DNA of 6,767 bases from Propionibacteriaceae bacterium. GTDB taxonomy: Bacteria; Actinomycetota; Actinomycetes; Propionibacteriales; Propionibacteriaceae. The stretch covers positions 1 through 6,767 of the forward strand of contig DAIESZ010000298.1 of assembly GCA_027346035.1 (NCBI GenBank). The letters are read 5' to 3'. The position numbers were made by a program, and so were the translations under genes. The notes under the pieces are model-generated. The model did no database searches and was not told the DNA's origin. It saw only the letters and a list, made by a program, of their open reading frames with translations. How positions within the stretch are numbered: position 1 is the first letter of the stretch; each line of letters begins with the position of its first letter. This document shows, piece by piece, positions 1 through 5,756 of this stretch.

Positions 1-408
1 CTCGCCATGATCGCCCTCGACGACGGCGTCATCACCGAGGCGGAGCGCCGCGACCTCGGACGGGTCGCCAGCCTCCTCGGACTCGGATCCGACGGAGCCG
101 ACAAGGCACTCACCCAGGCGCTGGCACGCCTGGAACCAGGCCTGGCGACCACAGCGCTCACCATGACCTCGCTCATCAGCCTGGATCCTGGCGATCGGGT
201 GGTGTTCACCGGGGACATGCGGCGTCCGCGGGACGAGTGGGAGGAACTGGTCCACCGTCGCGGGCTCACCACGGGATCGATCACCAGGAAGACCAAGGTG
301 CTCGTGGCCGCCGATCCCAACTCGTTGAGCGGCAAAGCGGCCAAGGCTCGCGACTACGGCATCCCGATCATCACCGAGGACGCCTTCGAGCGGCTTCTCG
401 GCGAGTAG
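1..408 (+). CDS. C-terminal part of a TerB-like/BRCT protein, probably an exonuclease (5' partial)
   Basis: The frame is open from base 1 (Leu-Ala before the first ATG at 7) and ends at TAG 406-408, so this is the tail of a longer gene cut by the window edge; the ATG at 7 is probably an internal Met. The first ~30 residues (ALDDGVITEAERRDL, then ASLLGL) resemble the acidic helical signature of TerB-like domains. From about residue 62 of the visible part, VVFTGDM, a Thr/Lys-rich middle (GSITRKTKVLVAAD), then SGKAAKARDYGIPIITEDAFERLL is a clear BRCT domain of the kind found in NAD-dependent ligase and in actinobacterial DnaQ-like exonucleases. BRCT domains bind DNA ends or protein partners. In actinobacteria this TerB-BRCT tail commonly follows a 3'-5' exonuclease domain, which would lie to the left of the window; that part is inferred, not seen. 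It converges with the secreted-protein gene, with 50 bases between the stops. Confidence 0.8.
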   Translation, partial: LAMIALDDGVITEAERRDLGRVASLLGLGSDGADKALTQALARLEPGLATTALTMTSLISLDPGDRVVFTGDMRRPRDEWEELVHRRGLTTGSITRKTKVLVAADPNSLSGKAAKARDYGIPIITEDAFERLLGE

Positions 409-419
409 CTCGGCCCTTC

Positions 420-434
420 ACGGACAGCGTCCGT
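420..434. terminator. Small perfect hairpin between convergent genes
   Basis: ACGGAC (420-425), loop AGC, GTCCGT (429-434) is a perfect six-pair stem. It lies 11 bases after the BRCT gene's stop and 24 bases beyond the stop of the opposing gene, so it could terminate both. It has no T-tract on either strand, so intrinsic termination is only a guess. Confidence 0.35.
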
Positions 435-458
435 CGCTGGGTCTTGACGTTGGTGGGT

Positions 459-1775
459 TCAGCACCGCTGGGCCGGCCCGCTGTAGGTGGTGTTGCTCGG
501 GTTCATGACGTAGTAGTCGCTGACCCATTTGCCGTTGTCGAGGCGATCCCAGATGCGCGTCGTGAACACCAGGCTCCCGGACTGCTGGCAGGTCACCGCC
601 GCCAATCCGCCGTTGGGAATCGATCCGACGATGGCGTACTGGGTTCCGGGTCCACTGCGCAGGTTGACGTTCCCCGACACGGCGACCTGGTAGCTGTACG
701 TGCAGCGTGGCAGGGGTGCGCTGAAGGTCGTGTTCGACGGCGTGCTGACGTAGTAGTCGGAGACGTACGTGCCGTCGCTCAGCCGATCCCACACGCTGGT
801 GGTGACGACCTTGAGTCCGGTGGTCTGGCACAGCACGCTCACCGCAGACCGGCTCGGCAGGGTCTTGACGATCGGATAACTGGTCGATGGGCCGCTCCGC
901 GCGTTCAGCGGGATGGACGAGGTGACCGTGTAGCCGTAGCGGACGGTGGCGACGGGCGCGTCGAACTGGTCGTTGTCGATGTTGATCGTCACGCCGCCCC
1001 AGGTCTCGTCGTGGCTGCCGCGATACTGCTTGGCGCGCTGGTGCACCGCCCAGAAGCTGTTGGGGATGCCCGCCCACCCCGTCAACGAGGTCGACAGGTC
1101 GTAGCGCGCCACCCAGATCGCGTCGGGACGCGCGTAGGCCGTGGAGTTGTAGACCGCGGCGAAGTCGGCGGCACCGTTCAGCAGGTTGACGTAGACGCCG
1201 GACAGGTACCCGCGCGCGTGCAGGCGGCTGGTCCACGCCGAGGCGTAGGTGAGCACCGCGGTGCGACACGTCGGGTCGTCTCGGGCGTAGGCCTCGATGT
1301 CGTTGTAGAAGGCACTGCCGGCCACCATGCCCAGGGCGGCCCCCTTACTGATGGCGTCGTCGGCAGCCGCCTTGCCCTGCGCGGCAGCCGTCGACGGCAG
1401 GATCTTCGGGTCGGTCGCCCGGCCGCCACACGTCGGTTGGGCGCCCTTGTAGATGGGGATCAACCTCCACCCCATCTTGGTCACGGCAGTCACCCAGGAC
1501 GCGGTGAGGTTCGGCTGGGTGCAGGTGCGGCTGGCACCCCCGACGTAGACCCCCAGCGAGCGGTAGGGCGACGCGTTCCACTTCTGGATCGTCGCCAGTG
1601 ACGGGGCGCTGCAGGCGTCGAAGGCCTTGCCGACGTATCTCGTGTTGGTCGACCCGCTCGGATAGGAGATCGACGTCGAGGGGTTGGCCGCAGCAGGCTG
1701 CACCGTGGCCAATGACATCGCGAGCGTCACCGCCGAGATGGCCCCCACCCGAACAACATTCCTGAGGATTCCCAT
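459..1775 (-). CDS. Secreted DUF1906 (glycoside-hydrolase-like) protein with two C-terminal SH3b domains
   Basis: Predicted exported protein of 438 residues that probably acts at or outside the cell wall. Numbering from the chosen ATG (1775): residues 1-30 are a classic signal peptide (MGILRNVVRV, a hydrophobic core, then a VQPAAA cleavage site). Residues about 50-272 are a DUF1906/Rv2525c-like domain, a TIM-barrel fold related to GH25 lysozymes: FDACSAPS opens the first strand, YVGG and PIYKG follow, YNDIEAY (Asp159, Glu161) holds the likely acidic pair, and WVARYD, then IDNDQFD close the barrel. Residues 279-358 and 359-438 are two SH3b repeats, which typically bind peptidoglycan or other wall polymers. 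Four Cys in the catalytic-like domain and two per SH3b repeat suit an exported, disulfide-bonded protein. The ATG at 1775 is preferred over an upstream in-frame GTG at 1799 because GGAG lies five bases before it and the signal peptide then starts normally. Cell-wall hydrolysis or remodelling is an inference; activity of DUF1906 proteins is poorly defined. Confidence 0.88.
   Translation of the reverse strand: MGILRNVVRVGAISAVTLAMSLATVQPAAANPSTSISYPSGSTNTRYVGKAFDACSAPSLATIQKWNASPYRSLGVYVGGASRTCTQPNLTASWVTAVTKMGWRLIPIYKGAQPTCGGRATDPKILPSTAAAQGKAAADDAISKGAALGMVAGSAFYNDIEAYARDDPTCRTAVLTYASAWTSRLHARGYLSGVYVNLLNGAADFAAVYNSTAYARPDAIWVARYDLSTSLTGWAGIPNSFWAVHQRAKQYRGSHDETWGGVTINIDNDQFDAPVATVRYGYTVTSSIPLNARSGPSTSYPIVKTLPSRSAVSVLCQTTGLKVVTTSVWDRLSDGTYVSDYYVSTPSNTTFSAPLPRCTYSYQVAVSGNVNLRSGPGTQYAIVGSIPNGGLAAVTCQQSGSLVFTTRIWDRLDNGKWVSDYYVMNPSNTTYSGPAQRC
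462..941 (-). repeat. Tandem SH3b repeat, two 80-codon units
   Basis: Unit 1 is encoded by 941-702 and unit 2 by 701-462, exactly 240 bases each. Shared landmarks sit at the same offset: NxRSGPxTxY, a Cys, VxTTxxWDRL, VSDYYV, PSNTT and a final Arg-Cys. A hand alignment without gaps gives 41 of 80 identical residues. Each unit carries one internal and one terminal Cys 42 residues apart, which could form a disulfide. Confidence 0.85.
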
Positions 1776-1780
1776 GATGG

Positions 1781-1784
1781 CTCC
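1781..1784 (-). promoter_or_regulatory. Ribosome binding site that decides the start of the secreted protein
   Basis: GGAG on the minus strand, five bases (CCATC) before the ATG at 1775. The competing GTG at 1799 has no comparable site, so the shorter product is chosen. Confidence 0.6.
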
Positions 1785-1828
1785 AGCCAGGGGATTCACC
1801 TAGTCAGGTGGCGAATCAACCCGACTAC

Positions 1829-1834
1829 AGGATA
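1829..1834 (-). promoter_or_regulatory. Possible -10 element for the secreted-protein gene
   Basis: TATCCT on the minus strand, in the 146-base gap upstream of the secreted-protein gene, fits the actinobacterial TANNNT pattern and would give a leader of about 45-50 bases. I see no convincing -35. Apart from this the gap 1776-1921 holds nothing I can identify. Confidence 0.25.
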
Positions 1835-1921
1835 GATCGCGAGCGGACCGGATCGGGCCCTGACGGCGGTGATCCGCACAACCGGAACCCGTCCGTCACC
1901 CGCCTGCGATCGCCGAGCGGC

Positions 1922-2479
1922 TCAGCTCGACCGCTGACGGGCCTTGCGCCGGATGAGATCGAGCGCGATGGCCGAGCCGATGACCGCCCGGCGGATGTCC
2001 TCCTGCTGGCCGGGCACGAGCTCGATCGCGTAGCGGCCGTAGCCGAGGAACTGCTCCAGGCTCGCCAGCTTGCGGGTGATCCTCGCGACCGGAGCGCCGT
2101 TGCGGGTCACCTGGAACTCGGTGCTCAGCCAACTGCCCTCGACGTTCAGTTCGCCGGCCGAATACAGGTTCACGGTGAGCGAGGTGCGCACGAGGGCGAG
2201 TTGCTTCACGAGTTCGGCCACCGGGAGCCCGTCGGCGTCGACGATTTCCATGCGATCACGACCCAGGAATTGCGGGGGGTCGATGACGGTGAGCAGCGAC
2301 GTGCCGTCGGGCTCGGTCACGGTGATCCGGCGGGGGCCGAGGAACATCCGGGAGAGGACGGATCCCCCGGTGTGCCCCAACCCGACGACCTGCCCGTAGG
2401 CATCGAGGATGTCGAAGTCGTTGCTCATGAACTGGGTCACCTGCTTCATGACGAGCAGGTCCGTGGACAGAAGGGCCAT
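1922..2479 (-). CDS. LURP-one-related / scramblase-like protein (Tubby-like fold)
   Basis: A 185-residue cytoplasmic protein of the LURP-one-related (LOR, tubby-C-like) family. Sequence signs: an N-terminal LLSTDLLVMKQ strand, then paired strands ending in acidic-Gly turns (DAYGQVVG, TEPDGTSLLTV, VDADGLPVAELV, TRNGAPVARITRK), a GYGRYAIELVPG segment, and a final hydrophobic helix (about residues 161-176, RRAVIGSAIALDLIRR) that in this fold threads the beta-barrel. Length fits single-domain bacterial members. No signal peptide or membrane segment. The ATG at 2479 is preferred to one at 2497 because the family normally begins just before the LLSTDLL strand; the ATGs at 2449 and 2428 would remove that strand. 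No good Shine-Dalgarno precedes any of these starts. Bacterial members have no settled function; lipid or nucleotide binding is speculation. It lies 57 bases downstream of the HNH gene on the same strand and may be cotranscribed with it. Confidence 0.8.
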   Translation of the reverse strand: MALLSTDLLVMKQVTQFMSNDFDILDAYGQVVGLGHTGGSVLSRMFLGPRRITVTEPDGTSLLTVIDPPQFLGRDRMEIVDADGLPVAELVKQLALVRTSLTVNLYSAGELNVEGSWLSTEFQVTRNGAPVARITRKLASLEQFLGYGRYAIELVPGQQEDIRRAVIGSAIALDLIRRKARQRSS

Positions 2480-2510
2480 GGGGCCAGCACAGCACAACCG
2501 CGCCCAGCAA

Positions 2511-2525
2511 CCGCGCGCCGCGCGG
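2511..2525. repeat. GC hairpin between the HNH and LURP-one genes
   Basis: CCGCGC, loop GCC, GCGCGG: a six-pair stem in the 57-base gap. No T-tract follows on the minus strand. It could weaken read-through from the HNH gene, or be a chance product of base composition. Confidence 0.25.
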
Positions 2526-2536
2526 GGGGAAACCTG

Positions 2537-3883
2537 CTAGGAGAGGCCGGGGGACGGGCTCCGATACCGGTGGCCGGTGGGCGTGGTGATCGTCACCTCG
2601 TGACGGGAGTCGGCCCGGTGTCGGTTCGTCGGGACGCCGCCCGCGACCTCGTCGTTGTGCTGGCGCGCGGTCCATCCCCGTGCCTGTTTGGCGTGATTGC
2701 AGCGTTCGCACAACCCCTGCCCGTTCGCCGCGCTGGTCTCACCCCCGTCGGCGTTTGGGGTGATGTGGTCGAGGTGGCGGATGGGTGCGTCGCAGAACGG
2801 GGTGCGGCAGATGTCGTCACGGATGGTGATGAACTCACCCAGTCCATGGGGGAACAACCTGCGCCGGGATTCCATCGCGACCAGCCCACCCGACGGCGCC
2901 GCGTAGAGACGGCGGATCCACGAGCCGAGCCGGGGAGCCTGGCCCACGAGACGCCGGGCCACCCGGTCAGGGACGGGACCCCATCCGAGGACCCGGGCCG
3001 GTTCGTCACCGGCACCGTCACCGTCGCCCGTGCCGCCGCTCAGCATGGCGTCGGCGGGCATGATCAGGTGCAGGGCGATCGGGATCGCGTCCGGCGAGGT
3101 CTGCCCGGTGACCCGGACGACCAACTCGTCGGCCATCACCTGACCCCGCGTCCGCGGTTCGCCGGTGGCACGGGCGGCGTCGGCGGCTCGGGTGAGGGCC
3201 GCGAGAACGGACACGCCCTGCGCCACGGGAAGCAGCGCGGTGAGTCGGGTCATGCAGTCGGGCGCCGGACGCAACGACACGAAGCGTTCGGTGGCGGCGT
3301 GACCCAGCCGGTCGGCGACCCCGGCCGGATCCCGCCGGGCGGCCTCGCCGCGCACGAGATTCCCCAAGCGCCTCGTGCCCAAGGTCTCGAGCCGGGCGAG
3401 ATCGCCACACACCCGCTCGTCGATCTCTCCGCGGGCCTCGCGGGTGAGGCACGAGGTTTCCTGGACGACGAGCCGGGCCCGATGCTCCGACAACACACCC
3501 CGCGACATCGCGGCGAGGGTGCGGGGCATCTCCGCGACCAGCATCGTCGCCATACCGAGGAAGATCGCCCCCGCGTGCGGCGACTCGCGCCGGGCCAACG
3601 CCACCTGCTCCGCGACACCCTGACCCACCCGCGCGGCCGGCACACCACACCGCGCCTGCTCCGCCCGCTGCGTGCGGGCGAACCTGACCGCGACGACTGC
3701 CTGCACCGCGCAGGCTGCGTTCTTGACGTCTTCGAGAGCCCGGATCAGATCGACATCGGCACGACCCCCGACATCGGCGGGGCCTGACTCGAGATCGAGC
3801 ATGGGTCCCAGGTTGGCCATCGCGGAAGCGAGTGCTGCACGGGCCGAAACCCGCTGATCCAGCAAACCCACCATTTCGCTCAT
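2537..3883 (-). CDS. DUF222 / HNH endonuclease (13E12 repeat family)
   Basis: A 448-residue protein of the actinobacterial DUF222-HNH (13E12) family. From the ATG at 3883: residues about 15-290 form the long, Ala/Arg-rich helical DUF222 region; a Gly/Asp-rich break (about 282-295) precedes the C-terminal nuclease. The HNH domain is at about 348-405: CRTPFC (Cys359, Cys364), HLDHITP (catalytic His373), GGETSAANGQ, then LCERCNHAK (Cys392, Cys395) and GW. The four Cys probably bind a structural zinc, and the Asp-His pair and Asn fit the beta-beta-alpha metal nuclease fold. All key residues are present, so it appears intact. These genes are often multicopy in actinobacteria and their biological role is unclear; DNA cleavage is inferred from the fold. 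The start at 3883 is chosen because a TAGAAT -10 ends seven bases before it and there is no Shine-Dalgarno, suggesting a leaderless mRNA. An ATG at 3913 would lie upstream of that promoter; one at 3874 is a weaker alternative. Confidence 0.9.
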   Translation of the reverse strand: MSEMVGLLDQRVSARAALASAMANLGPMLDLESGPADVGGRADVDLIRALEDVKNAACAVQAVVAVRFARTQRAEQARCGVPAARVGQGVAEQVALARRESPHAGAIFLGMATMLVAEMPRTLAAMSRGVLSEHRARLVVQETSCLTREARGEIDERVCGDLARLETLGTRRLGNLVRGEAARRDPAGVADRLGHAATERFVSLRPAPDCMTRLTALLPVAQGVSVLAALTRAADAARATGEPRTRGQVMADELVVRVTGQTSPDAIPIALHLIMPADAMLSGGTGDGDGAGDEPARVLGWGPVPDRVARRLVGQAPRLGSWIRRLYAAPSGGLVAMESRRRLFPHGLGEFITIRDDICRTPFCDAPIRHLDHITPNADGGETSAANGQGLCERCNHAKQARGWTARQHNDEVAGGVPTNRHRADSRHEVTITTPTGHRYRSPSPGLS

Positions 3884-3891
3884 GTGTTCTA
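3876..3891. promoter_or_regulatory. Degenerate SOS (LexA-like) box over the HNH start codon
   Basis: The plus-strand bases are TCGCTCATGTGTTCTA. The actinobacterial/mycobacterial SOS box is TCGAAC-N4-GTTCGA. Nine of the twelve specified bases match, with the correct four-base gap. It covers the HNH start codon and the edge of the -10 elements on both strands, where a repressor would block transcription. LexA boxes near 13E12-family genes are known in mycobacteria. Three mismatches make real LexA binding uncertain. Confidence 0.45.
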
Positions 3892-3896
3892 TTCTA
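3890..3896. promoter_or_regulatory. Back-to-back overlapping -10 elements of divergent promoters
   Basis: TATTCTA on the plus strand is TAGAATA on the minus strand. Minus-strand TAGAAT (3896-3891) ends seven bases before the HNH ATG at 3883, the spacing of a leaderless start. Plus-strand TATTCT (3890-3895) would start transcripts near 3902, just before the small ORF at 3926. Neither has a clear -35, so the pair cannot both be assumed active. Confidence 0.4.
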
Positions 3897-3925
3897 GCCC
3901 TCACATAGCCCATCCAGGAGGAGAA

Positions 3926-4096
3926 ATGCCACCGGACAACACCGAATCAGAACCGGACAACATCCTCCCCCAGGAGGCATGCGACGACGCCGTCCGACCA
4001 CCCCAGCGCCTCGACCCGCACGCTCCCGGCTCGCCGCCGACGTGGCCAACCCTCATCCCAGCCAGGCCACCGCGTCCCGGACGTTCTCGAGGGTGA
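3926..4096 (+). CDS. Possible small protein, 56 residues, with perfect Shine-Dalgarno
   Basis: The ATG at 3926 follows AGGAGG (3916-3921) by four bases, the strongest ribosome-binding match I see in the window. The product starts MPPDNTESEPDN (acidic, with a repeated PDN) and becomes Pro/Arg-rich to the stop at 4094-4096. It matches no family I know and has no membrane segment. The last 44 bases are antisense to the repaired end of the neighbouring minus-strand gene at 4053, and the Pro/Arg-rich composition there looks like an antisense shadow. Either it is a small SOS-box-associated peptide divergent from the HNH gene, or a chance ORF behind a chance purine-rich site. Confidence 0.3.
   Translation: MPPDNTESEPDNILPQEACDDAVRPPQRLDPHAPGSPPTWPTLIPARPPRPGRSRG
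3931..3962 (+). repeat. Eleven-base direct repeat within the small ORF
   Basis: ACCGGACAACA occurs at 3931-3941 and again at 3952-3962, 21 bases apart, so it is in frame with the small ORF and yields the repeated PDN motif. Confidence 0.5.
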
Positions 4097-4753
4097 AGTC
4101 GGGTAGGCGTCCCGCAGCGAGCGCAGCGTCGCGTCGAGGTCGACATCTGCCGGCAGGCCCGATTCCGCAGCCAGCACCAGCGGGTCGATCCCCGCCGCGC
4201 TCGCCAGCGCCCGCAGCGTCGACTGGCCGGTGACTGTCCCTTCGGCACCCGACCCGAGAGCGTCGCCGGTCGGCGTCCCGGTCGGCGTGTGGGACGCCGT
4301 TGGCGGGGGCAGAGTGGTCGCCGAGGCGTCACCAGCGGTGGCCGAGACGCTCGAGGCCGGAGCGCTCGAGGCCGGAGCGCTCGACGCCGACGCCCCGCCG
4401 GCCGGGGAGGGGACGACCCCGGCCAGCCGGGCGCGAAGCAGCTCCCGGAATGTGGTGAGCTCGAAGCCCGGCACCAGCGACTCGAGATCCTTGAACGCCG
4501 TGTCGGGAGTCACGGCGACCCCCGCGGGAGCACCGATCAGTCCGATCAGCTCGTCGACCGGGAGGCCCAGCCCATCGGCCGCCTGCTGCAGCGTCATCCA
4601 CCCCTTGATGTCGTCGACCGTGATGGACGTGCCGGCGGTGATCACCTGGCGTCCGGACGTGGCCCACGTCCCTGTCGCCTGCGAGATGCCGACCGTGGCC
4701 GCCATGATCGCCAGCGATGCGACGGGGGCAACCCACACCCTCGACAGTGTCAT
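3947..4753 (-). CDS. Exported protein with two copies of a small helical domain, partner of the Fe-S membrane protein; C-terminus apparently frameshifted
   Basis: As sequenced, 268 residues from ATG 4753, with AAGGAG five bases upstream and an ATGA overlap with the preceding Fe-S gene, so translation is coupled. Residues about 7-26 are a signal or anchor segment. Residues 51-110 form domain 1 (GWMTLQQAADGLGLPVDEL, later KDLESLVPGF, then FRELLRARL). Residues 112-175 are an Ala/Ser/Pro/Thr-rich linker. Residues 176-218 begin domain 2 (STLRALASAAGIDP, SGLPADVDL, LRSLRDAYP). After Pro218 the frame runs 50 residues into Arg/Trp-rich sequence unlike the rest, ending at 3947. Moving to the other frame at 4100 gives DFTLENVRDAVAWLG and TGA at 4055-4053, which completes domain 2 in register with domain 1. 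From memory, similar MTL-type domains accompany NapH-like or DUF4405-type membrane redox proteins in other prokaryotes. I infer an extracytoplasmic partner of that protein; a biochemical role is unknown. Confidence 0.75.
   Translation of the reverse strand: MTLSRVWVAPVASLAIMAATVGISQATGTWATSGRQVITAGTSITVDDIKGWMTLQQAADGLGLPVDELIGLIGAPAGVAVTPDTAFKDLESLVPGFELTTFRELLRARLAGVVPSPAGGASASSAPASSAPASSVSATAGDASATTLPPPTASHTPTGTPTGDALGSGAEGTVTGQSTLRALASAAGIDPLVLAAESGLPADVDLDATLRSLRDAYPTSPSRTSGTRWPGWDEGWPRRRRAGSVRVEALGWSDGVVACLLGEDVVRF
3964..3977. terminator. Weak hairpin downstream of the Fe-S operon
   Basis: CCTCC, loop CCCA, GGAGG: a five-pair stem about 75 bases past the repaired stop (4053) of the minus-strand operon. 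No T-tract. It is the only candidate I see for ending that operon before the HNH promoter. Confidence 0.2.
4098..4103 (-). other. Probable frameshift site (one base missing in a C-run)
   Basis: On the minus strand the bases read TAC CCG ACT. One extra C or G would give TAC, a Pro codon, GAC TTC and the family-like ending with a stop at 4055-4053, 15 residues further. CCG could also slip back one base to CCC on the same amino acid, so a -1 ribosomal shift is conceivable. Sequencing error, true mutation and recoding cannot be told apart here. Confidence 0.65.
4349..4393 (-). repeat. Fifteen-base tandem repeat in the linker
   Basis: GCTCGAGGCCGGAGC occurs exactly at 4349-4363 and 4364-4378, with a degenerate third copy at 4379-4393. 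On the coding strand it gives repeated Ser-Ser-Ala-Pro-Ala units of the flexible linker between the two domains. Copy number may vary between strains. Confidence 0.7.
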
Positions 4754-5697
4754 GTCGTCTCCTTCCCCACCTTGACCCGGCTGACCCGTTCGAGATCCCG
4801 GCGCATGGGGATGCCCACCAGCACCGGTCCGTCCACGGTCAGCGCACCCTTCACCGGACAGGCCGTGACGCAGTCCATGCAGCCGATGCAGTCGCTCGAC
4901 ACGAACGGCTGGGCCTTGCTCGGCTCGATGCCCACCGGGCAGGCCCGATCGCACAGGGCACAGTCGGTGCAGGTACTCGGCGCCCGGCGGATCTGCAGGA
5001 ACGACAGGTGACCCACCAGGGAGAACACCGCTCCCAGCGGGCAGAGGTAGCGGCACCAGAACCGCTCGACCAGCAGGGACGCCGCGAGCACCAGCACGGT
5101 GATCGCCAGCGCCGGCCACATCGCCGCCAGATCGAACTCGAACAGCCAGCCGAGCCCGAACGCCGTGACGTACGGGTCGTAGTCGGCGAACCACAGCCGG
5201 ACGGTGTGCACACTCAGGTAGACGACCAGGCCCAGCACGACGAACCGGCCGTAGCGCATGATCCTGTCCGCACGGCGAGGGATCCGCAGCGTCGGCAGCC
5301 CCAGCCTGCGGCGCACCCACGCGATGGCGTCCTGCAGAGCCCCGAAGGGGCAGATCCAACCGCAGAACGCGTTGCCCACGAGCACTGCCGCCACCAGCAC
5401 GGCCAGGCCCAGGATGAGGTTGGACGCGTGGGTGCGGGAGATGAGCTCACCGGTGGTCACCCAGGTGATCAGCGTCTCGACCCCACCGAAGGGGCACAGG
5501 GCATCGACCGATGGGGTCTCCCCCGACCCGCTCGTCTGATGCCGCACGGCGGCGACCAGGATCAGGGCGGCGACGCCCAGTTGGACGAGATGTCGCACCC
5601 GCTTGACCCGGGCGATGTCCCGCAGCCGTCGCTGGGCCCTGGTCACGGTCCGTCCCCGGGTCGATGCCCGGGGGGTGCTGGGTGGTGCCGGTTGCAT
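4750..5697 (-). CDS. NapH-like polytopic 4Fe-4S membrane protein
   Basis: A 315-residue membrane electron carrier of the NapH/NosR-C-terminal type (Fer4_5 family). From ATG 5697: a basic N-terminus; membrane segments at about 34-51, 92-114, 151-170 and 193-209; a CPFGGVET motif (Cys68) after the first; CGWICPFGALQD (Cys112, Cys116) and CRYLCPLGAVFS (Cys215, Cys219), the paired CxxxCP motifs typical of the family. The C-terminal cytoplasmic part has two complete ferredoxin motifs, CTDCALCDRACP (Cys243, 246, 249, 253) and CIGCMDCVTACP (Cys270, 273, 276, 280), for two [4Fe-4S] clusters. Family members pass electrons between quinol, cytoplasmic donors and extracytoplasmic acceptors; the partner here is not known. 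The ATG at 5697 is chosen because GAGGGAG lies five bases upstream; extending to 5847 adds 50 residues of non-family sequence across the likely operator. Its stop overlaps the next gene's start (ATGA). I do not assign a nap, nos or rnf name since no such neighbours are present. Confidence 0.9.
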   Translation of the reverse strand: MQPAPPSTPRASTRGRTVTRAQRRLRDIARVKRVRHLVQLGVAALILVAAVRHQTSGSGETPSVDALCPFGGVETLITWVTTGELISRTHASNLILGLAVLVAAVLVGNAFCGWICPFGALQDAIAWVRRRLGLPTLRIPRRADRIMRYGRFVVLGLVVYLSVHTVRLWFADYDPYVTAFGLGWLFEFDLAAMWPALAITVLVLAASLLVERFWCRYLCPLGAVFSLVGHLSFLQIRRAPSTCTDCALCDRACPVGIEPSKAQPFVSSDCIGCMDCVTACPVKGALTVDGPVLVGIPMRRDLERVSRVKVGKETT

Positions 5698-5702
5698 GTT
5701 TG

Positions 5703-5709
5703 CTCCCTC
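5703..5709 (-). promoter_or_regulatory. Ribosome binding site fixing the start of the Fe-S gene
   Basis: GAGGGAG on the minus strand, five bases before ATG 5697. It supports this start over the in-frame ATG at 5847. Confidence 0.65.
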
Positions 5710-5756
5710 GACGCCGCGGCCGTCCTCGGTCGCTGACCACAGCCTCGCGGGGGGAT

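Noticed and set aside
237..1601. Long plus-strand open frame of 454 codons
   Set aside because: It overlaps the BRCT gene out of frame and is antisense to the DUF1906 gene; its composition is that of a shadow frame.
1808..3787. Long plus-strand open frame of 659 codons
   Set aside because: It runs antisense to the LURP-one and HNH genes, whose minus-strand products have clear family motifs. The plus-strand product is low-complexity Arg/Gly/Asp/His-rich, typical of a GC-rich shadow frame.
3972..3981. Second AGGAGG followed by ATG at 3979
   Set aside because: Only one base separates the site from the ATG, too close for initiation, and the frame gives Arg/Pro-rich shadow sequence.
4754..5359. 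Upstream extension of the exported partner protein to an ATG at 5359
   Set aside because: That part is an out-of-frame reading of the Fe-S gene. The ATG at 4753 has AAGGAG and begins a signal segment.
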